From Palleronia sp. LCG004 (GTDB lineage Bacteria > Pseudomonadota > Alphaproteobacteria > Rhodobacterales > Rhodobacteraceae), in NCBI RefSeq assembly GCF_032931615.1, contig NZ_CP136759.1:1302001-1366000 (forward strand): a DNA stretch of 64,000 nt. The letters are read 5' to 3'. The position numbers and the translations under genes are program-made. The notes under the pieces are model-generated. The model was not told the DNA's origin. It saw nothing but the letters and a program-made list of their open reading frames with translations, and made no database searches. Below are positions 18,980-27,710 of the stretch, one piece after another. How positions within the stretch are numbered: position 1 is the first letter of the stretch; every line of letters begins with the position of its first letter.

Positions 18980-19738
18980 ATGGCGCTGCCAGATGCGATA
19001 TTCGATCGTTCCGAACCACCGCGCCTGACCCCGCTCGGGCTCGACGGGATGCTCGTCACATTCGCCGACGAACTGAGCGACGAGGCGAACCGCGCAGCAC
19101 TCGCCTTCCGCGCCGAAATCGAAGCTCAGGGATGGGACGGGATCGAGGAAACCGCCACATCCCTCTGCTCGGCCTTCGTCTCGTTCGATCCGGTGCGCCT
19201 CCCGCCCACCGATCTGCAGGCCCGCCTCCGAGAAATCCTCTCGGCGCGCGACTGGTGCGCGGCTGAACTTCCGGCGAGCCGCACACGCTGGACCATTCCC
19301 GCTTCGTTCGAAGGCGACCACGCCCCTCAGCTCGCCGATGCGGCTCAGCTCGCCGGGATGAGTGTCGAAAAGGCCGTTCGGGAGATCTGCGCCGAGCCGT
19401 TGCGCGCGCTTGCCCTGGGCTATGCGCCGGGACAAGCCTATCTCGGTTCCCTGCCCGATCACTGGGATCTCTCGCGCCAGCGGGACCTGACGCCGACCGT
19501 GCCCGAGGGTGCCGTCGTCACAGCCGTGCGGCAGGTCATCGTTTTCGCGACGTCCGGCCCGACGGGTTGGCGTCAGATCGGCATGACGCGCTTCAAGGGG
19601 TTTCGGCCTGATGACCGCGACAAGCCCATTACACTCGCCCCCGGCGACGAGGTGCAACTCCGCGCTGTATCTGCGCCTGAGCTCGATCGCCTGGCCGACG
19701 AACCGATGGCCGGTGCCACGTCGGAGGTGATCGGATGA
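18980..19738 (+). CDS. pxpB: 5-oxoprolinase subunit B (KipI-like)
   Basis: PxpB is one of three subunits of the ATP-dependent prokaryotic 5-oxoprolinase, which hydrolyses 5-oxoproline to glutamate. The 252-residue product carries the carboxyltransferase C/D-type domain, seen in RTRWTIPASFEGDHAPQL, GYAPGQAYLGSLPD and the C-terminal TGWRQIGMT segment. I start at the ATG at 18980; the frame is open further upstream into the inverted repeat. The next gene, pxpC, overlaps its stop by 4 bases. Confidence 0.92.
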   Translation: MALPDAIFDRSEPPRLTPLGLDGMLVTFADELSDEANRAALAFRAEIEAQGWDGIEETATSLCSAFVSFDPVRLPPTDLQARLREILSARDWCAAELPASRTRWTIPASFEGDHAPQLADAAQLAGMSVEKAVREICAEPLRALALGYAPGQAYLGSLPDHWDLSRQRDLTPTVPEGAVVTAVRQVIVFATSGPTGWRQIGMTRFKGFRPDDRDKPITLAPGDEVQLRAVSAPELDRLADEPMAGATSEVIG

Positions 19739-20757
19739 CATCCCTCACAGTCCTCAAGATCGGACGGGGTGCGTCGGTCCAGGACCTCGGCCGGCCGGGC
19801 CACCTGGCGCAAGGCCTCTCGCGCGGAGGCGCGGCTGACCGGCTCGCAATCCTCGAAGGGGCCGCCCTGCTCGGCCAATCACCCGATCTGGCTGCGATAG
19901 AACTTACGGCGCTGGGTGGCAGCTTCACGATCGATGCGCCCACGCGGATCGCATTGACCGGTGCCCCGATGCGCGCGAGGCTTGGCGATGCCTCGCTGCG
20001 TTGGTCTGCCTCCTATCGGATGGAGCCCGGCGAGGTTTTGACACTCGGACCAGCCAAGCGCGGCGTCTGGTCCTACCTGCATGTCGGAGGCGGTATCGCG
20101 ACAGAGCCCTTGATGGGCAGCCGTGCCGCGCATCAATCGCTCGGTCTCGGGCCGATCTTGCAAGAGGGCGACGTGCTGCCGCTCGGAACCGACGGCGGCG
20201 GACCGGTGGAACGACATCTCGAACCCCAAGACCGCTTTGCCGGCGGCCCCATCCGGCTCCTGCCCAGCGCGCATACCGCTCTCTTCTCCCACGACGATCT
20301 CGAACGGTTCCAGTCGACGAGCTTCACGCGCGACCAGCGCGGCAATCGTCAGGGTGTGCGTCTGTCGCATGACGGCGCGCCCTTCGCGACGAAGGGGCAG
20401 CTTGGCCTCCCAAGCGAGGTCGTGGTGCCGGGCGACATCCAGATGACCGGAGAAGGCACGCCCTATATTCTCCTGCCCGAATGCCAGACCACTGGCGGCT
20501 ATCCCCGTATCGGCAGCGTCGTGCCGGTGGATCTGCCCTGTGCGGCCCAGGCGGGCCCGGGGGCGACGCTCGATTTCCGCTTCGTGTCGCGCGAGGAGGC
20601 GATGGAGAGCCACATGAGCGAGGCGGACATCCTCTCGGCACTCGAAGGCGCAACGCGCCCCCTGCTCCGCGATCCGCGCGAAATGCAGGATCTGCTGAGC
20701 TACCAGCTCATTTCCGGCGTCACCGCCGGGGATTTCGTCGAAGGAGAAGACACATGA
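19735..20757 (+). CDS. pxpC: 5-oxoprolinase subunit C (KipA-like)
   Basis: PxpC forms the complex with PxpB and is a biotin-dependent-carboxylase-like (AHS2) domain protein. The 340-residue sequence begins with the family feature LKIGRGASVQDLGRPGHLAQGLSRGG and includes SHDGAPFATKGQLGLPSEVVVPGDIQ-type and LPECQTTGGYPRIG segments. It overlaps pxpB at one end and pxpA at the other by four bases (ATGA), so all three are translationally coupled. Confidence 0.93.
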   Translation: MTSLTVLKIGRGASVQDLGRPGHLAQGLSRGGAADRLAILEGAALLGQSPDLAAIELTALGGSFTIDAPTRIALTGAPMRARLGDASLRWSASYRMEPGEVLTLGPAKRGVWSYLHVGGGIATEPLMGSRAAHQSLGLGPILQEGDVLPLGTDGGGPVERHLEPQDRFAGGPIRLLPSAHTALFSHDDLERFQSTSFTRDQRGNRQGVRLSHDGAPFATKGQLGLPSEVVVPGDIQMTGEGTPYILLPECQTTGGYPRIGSVVPVDLPCAAQAGPGATLDFRFVSREEAMESHMSEADILSALEGATRPLLRDPREMQDLLSYQLISGVTAGDFVEGEDT

Positions 20758-21509
20758 CCACGGTCGATCTCAATGCGGATATGGGTGAAAGCTTCGGCCC
20801 CTGGAAGATGGGCGACGATACCGCGCTGTTGGACGTAATAAGTTCCGCCAACATTGCCTGCGGCTTTCACGCCGGCGATCCGGACGTGATGGCCGCAACG
20901 ATGGCGCGCGCGGTCGCGAACGACGTCGGGATCGGGGCGCATCCGGGATTTCCCGACCTGCAGGGCTTCGGGCGTCGCAAGATGGCCATGGATCACGATG
21001 CGATCGCGCATATGGTGCAGTATCAGCTCGGCGCGGCACAGGCGATGGCACGCGCTACCGGTGGTCATGTTCGCCACCTCAAGCTCCACGGTGCGTTGTC
21101 GAACATGGCGATGGTCGACGGCGAGTTGGCGCGCCGTGCCTACGATGCGGCCCTGACGGTCGATCCCGACATCATCATCATGGTTCTCGCCGCGACGCCG
21201 ATGCAGGAAGCGGCCGAAGCGCTCGGCTGTCGGATGGCTTGCGAAATCTTTGCGGATCGGGGCTATAACGACGATGGAACGCTGATCCAGAGGGGTCAGC
21301 CCGGCGCGATGATCACCGATGCCGAGGCTGCGGCCGAGCGTATCAGCGAGATGGTCCGCGAAGGCGCGATCATCGCAAGTTCGGGACACCGGATCGAGAC
21401 GAGGATCGACACGATCTGCCTGCACGGCGATGAACCGTCCGCCGTGAATGCCGCCCGCGTCCTGCGTACCCGCCTCGAGGCCGACGGCATCTCCATCTCG
21501 CGCTTCTAG
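20754..21509 (+). CDS. pxpA: 5-oxoprolinase subunit A (LamB/YcsF family)
   Basis: PxpA is the LamB/YcsF-fold subunit of 5-oxoprolinase. The 251-residue product opens with VDLNADMGESFGPWKMGDD and keeps the conserved ANIACGFHAGDP, IGAHPGFPDLQGFGRR and LKLHGALSN motifs. With pxpB and pxpC it completes the enzyme, making this the catabolic half of the predicted 5-oxoproline unit. Confidence 0.95.
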   Translation: MTTVDLNADMGESFGPWKMGDDTALLDVISSANIACGFHAGDPDVMAATMARAVANDVGIGAHPGFPDLQGFGRRKMAMDHDAIAHMVQYQLGAAQAMARATGGHVRHLKLHGALSNMAMVDGELARRAYDAALTVDPDIIIMVLAATPMQEAAEALGCRMACEIFADRGYNDDGTLIQRGQPGAMITDAEAAAERISEMVREGAIIASSGHRIETRIDTICLHGDEPSAVNAARVLRTRLEADGISISRF

Positions 21510-21514
21510 CACCC

Positions 21515-21531
21515 GCAACCTTTGCGGTTGT
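21515..21531 (+). terminator. Weak hairpin after pxpA
   Basis: GCAACC (21515-21520) can pair with GGTTGT (21526-21531, one G-T pair) around a five-base loop just past the pxpA stop. No T tract follows, so termination is uncertain. Confidence 0.3.
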
Positions 21532-21701
21532 CGATCGCGAGTTACCGAGGGTTTCGGACATACAAACCGACGAACGTGGTCTGATGCTCAAGCCATCCAT
21601 GTTTCGCGAACTGGCCCCTGTACACCGAAGGCACCTGATCCGGGCTTTCTGCCGCGGTCCCGCGGCGCTATAGGAAGCGCGACCGAAGAGGAGCCGCGCC
21701 C

Positions 21702-22382
21702 ATGTCCGACCTGATCATCGCCCCCTCCATTCTGGCTGCCGATTTCGCGAATTTCGGGGAGGAATGTCGTGCAGTCGAGCAAGCCGGCGCGGACTGGATT
21801 CACGTGGACGTGATGGACGGTCATTTCGTGCCGAACATCACTTTCGGCCCCGCGACCTGTGCCGCGATCAGGCCGCATGTGAAGGGCGTTCTGGACGTGC
21901 ATCTCATGATCGCGCCGGTCGACCCGATGATCGAAGCCTTCGCCAAGGCAGGTGCGGACATCCTGACCGCGCATGTCGAGGCAGGTCCGCATCTACATCG
22001 CACGCTTCAGGCGATCCGCGCGGCGGGCATGCGGCCGGGCGTGGCTCTCAATCCCGCAACCCCCGCGGCGGCGGTGGCGCATGTGCTCGACCTCGTCGAT
22101 CTCGTCTGTGTCATGACCGTCAATCCCGGCTTCGGCGGTCAAGCGTTCATCGACATGCGATCCAAGATAGCCGAGCTGCGCGCGATGATCGGCCCTCGCC
22201 GCATCCATATCGAAGTCGACGGGGGCGTCGACACGACCACCGCGCCGCTTGTGACCGGTGCGGGCGCAGATGTGCTCGTCGCTGGATCCGCCGTTTTCCG
22301 CGGAGGCTCGGTCGACGATCCCGCACCCTATGCAAAGAACATCGCAGCGATCCGGCGCGCAGCCACCAGCGTCATGGCCTGA
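21702..22382 (+). CDS. rpe: Ribulose-phosphate 3-epimerase
   Basis: Rpe interconverts ribulose-5-phosphate and xylulose-5-phosphate in the pentose phosphate and Calvin pathways. The 226-residue TIM barrel has the IAPSILAADFANFG start, the metal/catalytic IHVDVMDGHFVPNITFGP segment, HLMI, VNPGFGGQ and EVDGGVD motifs. GAGGAG lies upstream of the ATG. Its stop directly abuts the stop of the convergent DUF1523 gene with no bases between. Confidence 0.97.
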   Translation: MSDLIIAPSILAADFANFGEECRAVEQAGADWIHVDVMDGHFVPNITFGPATCAAIRPHVKGVLDVHLMIAPVDPMIEAFAKAGADILTAHVEAGPHLHRTLQAIRAAGMRPGVALNPATPAAAVAHVLDLVDLVCVMTVNPGFGGQAFIDMRSKIAELRAMIGPRRIHIEVDGGVDTTTAPLVTGAGADVLVAGSAVFRGGSVDDPAPYAKNIAAIRRAATSVMA

Positions 22383-23003
22383 TCACCGGCGGTCGAGCCA
22401 GTTCCGCCAGATCGCGCGCCGCTCGTCTCGACCGATCCCCGGTTCCTCCTCTCCGAAGATCGGGCGAAGCACCCTGTCGCGAAACCTTACCCAGAGCCGC
22501 CAGAACATGATCACCAGAAGCCCCAGCACCGTCAGCACGATGATATTCGACCAAGGCACGACGCGCACCTCGGGCCCCCCGACCTGCCTGATCGCAATCG
22601 CGTTCGGAAAGATTGTCAGAAGTTGCGACCGCCAGCCGTAATGCGTGACCATTACCCAAAGCGGCTCGTCGCGGGTCGAGATCAGATCGGCCGCCCGGGC
22701 CTGCAGGTTGGAACTGTCGAGCTTGAAATACGGTGGCCAGCCCCAGCCGGTATCCTCGTTGCGATAGACTGACGGGGTACCGTCGGGGGTCACCGTCTCG
22801 ATGAAGCGGATGTCGCGGTTGACGCTAGCGGTCCCGCTGCCCGGATCGCCATTCGCGTAGAACATCGCGTTCATGCCGAAATCCATGCGCCGGGTTTCCG
22901 TATTCACGATCCGCACGATATCGCGTTGCGGCAGCGTGTAATGCAGCAACGCGAAGGCGACGAGGACAAGACCAAGGGCGAATGACCATTTGACGTGACG
23001 CAT
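22383..23003 (-). CDS. DUF1523 family membrane protein
   Basis: The product of 206 residues has one N-terminal transmembrane span (about 5-25), a long extracytoplasmic part and a second span (about 150-172). It matches the DUF1523 family of Rhodobacteraceae; the conserved TLPQRDIVRIVNTE, FIETVTPDG and EDTGWGWPPYFKLDSSNLQA stretches are clear. No function is known. A small membrane-protein gene lies 44 bases upstream on the same strand. Confidence 0.85.
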   Translation of the reverse strand: MRHVKWSFALGLVLVAFALLHYTLPQRDIVRIVNTETRRMDFGMNAMFYANGDPGSGTASVNRDIRFIETVTPDGTPSVYRNEDTGWGWPPYFKLDSSNLQARAADLISTRDEPLWVMVTHYGWRSQLLTIFPNAIAIRQVGGPEVRVVPWSNIIVLTVLGLLVIMFWRLWVRFRDRVLRPIFGEEEPGIGRDERRAIWRNWLDRR

Positions 23004-23047
23004 GGTGCCCTTCTCTCACGAAGCGCGGATGCGAGCCAGCGCCATCG

Positions 23048-23425
23048 CTACCACGTTGCGTCCTTCCAGCGCCGCGGCTGCTGCGCAAGCGACAGCAAGA
23101 CCACCGGGCCCCAGATCAGCGCGCTGAGCCCCAGCCAGCGGAGGGAAGCCCCCCATCCCGGCCACGACAGACCGTAACGCCACGCCATCGCCACAATCGC
23201 GCAGCCCAGGATCGAGAGGATCGCGTTCAGCATCAGCCACGGCACACCCTCGGGCAGGAAACGCGCCCAGAGGGCCGGGGCAAGCCCCGCGAGACCCGCG
23301 AGAGTCGCGATCGGCATGACAATGTCGCCAAGCATGTTCATGCAGACATGCTCGGCCCGATACCTCTCCGCTGCAAGCGCGATCCGCCTTGCGCCCCGGT
23401 CGCGGTCGCGCCACTTTACGGCCAT
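23048..23425 (-). CDS. Small multi-span membrane protein of unknown function
   Basis: The open frame gives 125 residues with a basic N-terminus (KWRDRDRGARR) and three hydrophobic stretches (about 43-62, 72-92, 98-117). I do not recognise the family. The best start is the ATG ending at 23425, which overlaps the divergent start codon of the P1 peptidase (the two ATGs share the bases CATG). It precedes the DUF1523 gene and may be cotranscribed with it. Confidence 0.55.
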   Translation of the reverse strand: MAVKWRDRDRGARRIALAAERYRAEHVCMNMLGDIVMPIATLAGLAGLAPALWARFLPEGVPWLMLNAILSILGCAIVAMAWRYGLSWPGWGASLRWLGLSALIWGPVVLLSLAQQPRRWKDATW

Positions 23426-24422
23426 GAACTTGGCGAACGCAGTACCCGGACCCCGTAACCTCATCACCGACGTGCCCGGACTTCTAGTCGGACAGGCTCA
23501 GGACGATACCCTCAAATCCGGCGTTACCGTCCTTCTGGGCGAACGGCCGATGGTCGCCGGTCTTCATGTCATGGGCGGTGCCCCCGGCACGCGCGAGGCG
23601 GCGTTGCTCGCGCCCGAGAATACCGTGACCGAGATCGATTCGCTGGTGCTGTCGGGCGGATCGGCATTCGGCCTTGCCAGCGCGGACGGGGCGATGTCGG
23701 GCCTGCATGCGATGGGACGCGGATATCGCGTAGGCACGCGGCGCGTACCGATCGTGCCCGCGGCCATTCTCTACGATCTCGCCTCCGGCGGCGACAAGGA
23801 GTGGACCGACAATCCCTATGCCGCGCTCGGTCGACGCGCACTCGACGCCGCAGGAACGGACATCGCGCTCGGCAGCCACGGTGCCGGAACCGGTGCGATC
23901 GCAGGCCGGATCAAGGGCGGGATCGGCAGCGCGTCGGCGACCCTCGATGACGGCACGATGGTCGGCGCACTCGTGGCGGCCAACCCGGTCGGGTCAGTCC
24001 TGCATCCCGAAACCGGTCAGTACTGGGCTGCGGCCTTCGAATACGGGTCCGAAATGGGCGGGCACGGCATTCCGCCCGCGATAGGGGATTTGCCACTCGG
24101 AGAGCTGCTCAAGGGGGCGAACACGACCATCGCCATCGTCGCGACGGACGCGACCCTCGACAAGGGGTCAGCCACCCGCCTTGCCGTCGCGGCGCATGAC
24201 GGCATGGCGCGTGCAATCGTGCCGAGTCACACGCCCTTCGACGGCGATCTGGTCTTTGCGGCCTCCACTGCCCGGCGGCCGCAACCCGATGCGGCGGGGC
24301 TTCTCGCGCTCGGCCATGCAGCGTCATGCTGTCTTGCACGGGCGATCGGGCGAGCGGTCCATCTTGCACGGCCCGCCCCGGGCGATGCCGTCCCGACTTG
24401 GCACGACATCTTCGGCGGCTGA
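23424..24422 (+). CDS. P1 family peptidase (DmpA/BapA-like)
   Basis: An Ntn-hydrolase of the P1/S58 family, whose members are aminopeptidases that mature by self-cleavage. The 332-residue sequence has the N-terminal PGPRNLITDVPGLLVG pattern, LVLSGGSAFGL, and KGGIGSAS at about 164-171, where cleavage is expected before Ser169. The start at 23424 is supported by homology; an earlier in-frame ATG at 23316 lies over the divergent gene. Its stop is two bases from the convergent trkH stop. Confidence 0.88.
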   Translation: MNLANAVPGPRNLITDVPGLLVGQAQDDTLKSGVTVLLGERPMVAGLHVMGGAPGTREAALLAPENTVTEIDSLVLSGGSAFGLASADGAMSGLHAMGRGYRVGTRRVPIVPAAILYDLASGGDKEWTDNPYAALGRRALDAAGTDIALGSHGAGTGAIAGRIKGGIGSASATLDDGTMVGALVAANPVGSVLHPETGQYWAAAFEYGSEMGGHGIPPAIGDLPLGELLKGANTTIAIVATDATLDKGSATRLAVAAHDGMARAIVPSHTPFDGDLVFAASTARRPQPDAAGLLALGHAASCCLARAIGRAVHLARPAPGDAVPTWHDIFGG

Positions 24423-24424
24423 GA

Positions 24425-25906
24425 TCAATCCTGCCAGAATGCGCGGGTGAAGATGACATAGACCGCCATCAATTCCAGCCTTCCGACCAGCATTCCCGCG
24501 ATGAGAAGCCATTTGGCCGTGTCGTTGAGCGGTCCGAAATAGCCCGACGGCCCGATGATCGGCCCGAGACCCGGGCCGACATTGCCGATCGCCGTCGCGG
24601 CTCCGGTCACGCAGGTCACGAGGTCGAGGCCGGTCAGGCTCAGCAGGACCGACAGGACGCCTAGCGAAACGATGAACAGCACGAAGAACGCCATGACCGA
24701 GCTCAGCACGTCATCGCCCACGCGCCGATCATCGTATCGAAGCGCAAAGACGCCGCGGGGTGAGTGAATCCGACGGATCTGCGTGACAACGGCACGGATC
24801 AGGATCTGGTAGCGGAACACCTTGACCGAGCAGCTCGTCGATCCGGCGCAGCCCCCCACGAGTCCGAGACAGAAGAAGCAGACCATCGCGAAACTGCCCC
24901 AGAGCTGGTAGTTGACCGAGGCATATCCGGTTCCCGAAATGATCGAAGTTACATTGAAGATCGCCTCGCGGAAGCTTTCCTCGAAGCCCCGTTCGTCAAC
25001 GGTCACCTGAAAGATGCTGAGGACGAGCGTCGCAGCCAGGATGATCCCCAGATAGGCTCGGATCTGCGAATCCCGAAAGAACGGCTGCGCGGTACCGGCG
25101 ATAAGCTGGATGTACCGAACGAAGGGGAGCGAGGCGAGCACCATGAAAAGCGACGCCGCATATTCGGGCACCCCCTGGAACGCGCCGAACGACGCGTCGG
25201 TCGTCGAGAAGCCGCCGGTCGATACGGTAGTCAGAGCATGGTTGATGGCGTCGAACCCGCTCATTCCGAGGGTCCGGTAGCTCAGGAAACAGGCGAAGGT
25301 AATGACGACGTAGATCCAGCTGATCTGGCTTGCTATTTCGGCCGCGCGGGGCAGGATCTTGCCCATCGTGTCGAATGCCTCGGAACGAAAGATCTGCATC
25401 CCCCCGATCCTCAGTTCGGGCAAAAACACCATCGCGACGACGACGATACCGATTCCGCCGAACCACTGGATCATCGACCGCCAGAGCAGAAGGCCGGCAG
25501 GCATCTCCTGCAGGTCCGAAAAGACGGTGGAACCGGTCGTCGTCAGGCCCGACATCGCTTCGAAGAAGGCGTCCGTCACGCTCGCATCGACGGGGGCAAG
25601 CATGAATGGCAACGCCCCGAAGATCGGCAACGCCACCCAGACCGAAGTTGTGAGAAAGAAAGTCTGCTGAAGCGTCAGTCGTCCGGTCGTGCCGCTCGAA
25701 CAGGACAACGCGACGAGGCCACCGCTGAGCATGGTGAGGACGGCACTTTGCAGGAAGACGGCCCATTCACCGTTCCGCACGGCCAGATCGACGGCAAAGG
25801 GGACCAGCATCGTCCCCCCGAGGCACGCGACCAGAAGGCCGATCACGTAGCCGACCGGCCGGATGTCGAAGAGGTTCGGAGAGCGCTCGGCCACCTCGAT
25901 CTTCAT
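24425..25906 (-). CDS. trkH: TrkH-family potassium transporter
   Basis: A potassium-translocating membrane subunit, 493 residues with about ten hydrophobic spans. The four selectivity-filter-like loops are seen as TTTGSTVF, TVSTGGFSTT, ISGTGYAS and AIGNVGPGLG, each with the key glycine. The regulatory subunit TrkA is not in the window. The start ATG overlaps the stop of the upstream DUF6151 gene by four bases. Confidence 0.93.
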   Translation of the reverse strand: MKIEVAERSPNLFDIRPVGYVIGLLVACLGGTMLVPFAVDLAVRNGEWAVFLQSAVLTMLSGGLVALSCSSGTTGRLTLQQTFFLTTSVWVALPIFGALPFMLAPVDASVTDAFFEAMSGLTTTGSTVFSDLQEMPAGLLLWRSMIQWFGGIGIVVVAMVFLPELRIGGMQIFRSEAFDTMGKILPRAAEIASQISWIYVVITFACFLSYRTLGMSGFDAINHALTTVSTGGFSTTDASFGAFQGVPEYAASLFMVLASLPFVRYIQLIAGTAQPFFRDSQIRAYLGIILAATLVLSIFQVTVDERGFEESFREAIFNVTSIISGTGYASVNYQLWGSFAMVCFFCLGLVGGCAGSTSCSVKVFRYQILIRAVVTQIRRIHSPRGVFALRYDDRRVGDDVLSSVMAFFVLFIVSLGVLSVLLSLTGLDLVTCVTGAATAIGNVGPGLGPIIGPSGYFGPLNDTAKWLLIAGMLVGRLELMAVYVIFTRAFWQD

Positions 25907-26484
25907 CTGCGCGAACCGTACGCGGCGCGCAGCTTCTCGGGATCCGGCATATGAGGTTCGGCCACGGGATTGCCATTGCTGTTGAAGAACGGGGTGTCGC
26001 GCCACCGGCCCGACAACCGCGATGCGGCGACCCGCCTGGCGACGCCCAGTATGAAAGCATAGGTGCTGCCGCGGGGCCGTGGGACCTTGCCGGTGGCACC
26101 GCCGCGGTGAAGCCGCGCGACAGGACGCGGTGGTGTGCCTGCAAGTCGCGCGGCGATCACGCTGAAGAACGGGACGCCCCGCATGGGCGCGCCGTTGCCT
26201 ACGGGCGTGTCGCAGCAGCCGACGAACCAACGGAACGGACCACGCGCGGTCAACCGCTCGCAGGCCAGGTGTTCGGACCCTTTCAGGATCACGATCCGGT
26301 CGGCGGTCGTGGATTGGAGCACGACACCCCCGGCTTGGTCGAGCGTCTCGCCATCACCGTGGAGCCGCGCGAAAGCCCTGCAATCGGCGCAATAGCAAAC
26401 GGCAGGCACGCCCGATCCGGGCAATCCGTCCACGCGCATCGCGAACGCGCCGCAGCGGCAGGTCCAGTTCGCGTCACTCATCAT
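25903..26484 (-). CDS. DUF6151-type GFA-like zinc-binding protein
   Basis: The product of 193 residues has an N-terminal CRCGAF and a CYCADCRAFARLHG motif, with further cysteines at WFVGCCDTPVGN, resembling GFA-fold proteins; the whole matches DUF6151. Its function is unknown. It overlaps trkH by four bases and lies 59 bases after folE2. The start is an ATG-ATG pair. Confidence 0.7.
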   Translation of the reverse strand: MMSDANWTCRCGAFAMRVDGLPGSGVPAVCYCADCRAFARLHGDGETLDQAGGVVLQSTTADRIVILKGSEHLACERLTARGPFRWFVGCCDTPVGNGAPMRGVPFFSVIAARLAGTPPRPVARLHRGGATGKVPRPRGSTYAFILGVARRVAASRLSGRWRDTPFFNSNGNPVAEPHMPDPEKLRAAYGSRR

Positions 26485-26543
26485 CCGTCACTCCGGAATT
26501 CCCGTGGATCCTGCTAGCACGCGCCGCATACGCTGTCAGCGTC

Positions 26544-27665
26544 TCAGCCGCCGTGGACGAGGCCAGAGAAAAGACGTGGATCGAGGCTGGCATGATCGAA
26601 GGTCGCCCCCTCGGTCAGAACGCTGACCGCGTCGTGGCTATGCAGGCTTTCCTGATGCGAGGCGACGATGCGGAAATCGCCGATCCGCGTATCCGAACGC
26701 AGCGCGCGCGCGAAATGTCGCGCCGCGTCTTCGACGAAGATGGGATGCGCGGCATTCAGTTCCGCAAAGGCCTGTTCGTCCTCGCGCTTGACCATGACCT
26801 GTGTTTCCGTCGGCACCGCGTGGCGGCAGAGCTCCACCAGATCCTCAAACCAAAGCGTTCCCGCCTCCTCGTCGAGGACGACCGAAATCCGCGCGACCGA
26901 TCGCTGTGAATGCGGCGTGGCAAGCCTGCCACGCGCTGAGCGCGCATGTTCGCTTAGCGCCAGCGAGCATGGGCAGGTGGACGAATAGACATAGTCGAGA
27001 TGCAGGATCTTGCTCCGCACACCACCTCGATCCACTAATTCCAGCGCGATGTCGTAATACTGATACCCTTCCAGCCCAGATCGCAGGCTCGAAAGCTTCA
27101 TCGGATACGAGATCCGCATCTGGATCCGCGCGTCATGCGCCTCGAGATCCGCCTTGTAATCGTCAAGCGCGCTCTCGATCACACGGAAGCTGAACGTCCG
27201 GTCGGCATGGCGATAGAAGCTGCGCATGATGCGCGACATGTTGATGCCCTTGCGATCGGCACCCAGACTGACGGTACCGGTCACGCTCGTCTCGAGGATG
27301 AGCTCGGTCGAATCCTTGACGAGGTAATGAATCGGAAGGCGGAAATTGCTGATACCCACATGCTGCAATACACGGCCATCCGCTTCCACCACGGAGTTCT
27401 GCAAGTCAGGCAACGTTGCGCGGTAGGCCTCCGTCGACTTGAACTCGGCATCGTACCCTACGGATAAGTCGCCTGAATCGGCCCAACCCTGGCCCGGCAG
27501 AAATGCGCGCAACCGCGGATCGACGGCGGCAATTTTATCGTCGCCCGCATCGGCGGCCCACAGGCTAAGCCGCGCCAGAAGCGCGCGGACCTCTTCTGGG
27601 GAAAGGTCACGATCGGGCTCGCTCGTCGACAGATCCATCGGGAAATCCCCTGCGTCAAATGACAT
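26544..27665 (-). CDS. folE2: GTP cyclohydrolase FolE2 (type IB)
   Basis: FolE2 makes 7,8-dihydroneopterin triphosphate from GTP at the start of folate synthesis and is the zinc-independent alternative to FolE. The 373-residue product has the family VGISNFRLPI, the YVYSSTCPCSLALSEH motif with the active-site cysteine, and a C-terminal SHQESLHSHDAVS segment. The ATG ending at 27665 is preceded by AGAGAG. It lies 45 bases after metZ on the same strand. Confidence 0.95.
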   Translation of the reverse strand: MSFDAGDFPMDLSTSEPDRDLSPEEVRALLARLSLWAADAGDDKIAAVDPRLRAFLPGQGWADSGDLSVGYDAEFKSTEAYRATLPDLQNSVVEADGRVLQHVGISNFRLPIHYLVKDSTELILETSVTGTVSLGADRKGINMSRIMRSFYRHADRTFSFRVIESALDDYKADLEAHDARIQMRISYPMKLSSLRSGLEGYQYYDIALELVDRGGVRSKILHLDYVYSSTCPCSLALSEHARSARGRLATPHSQRSVARISVVLDEEAGTLWFEDLVELCRHAVPTETQVMVKREDEQAFAELNAAHPIFVEDAARHFARALRSDTRIGDFRIVASHQESLHSHDAVSVLTEGATFDHASLDPRLFSGLVHGG

Positions 27666-27710
27666 GGCGGGCTCTCTATAGGTAAATCGGCGATCCGACG
27701 CCAGCGGACC

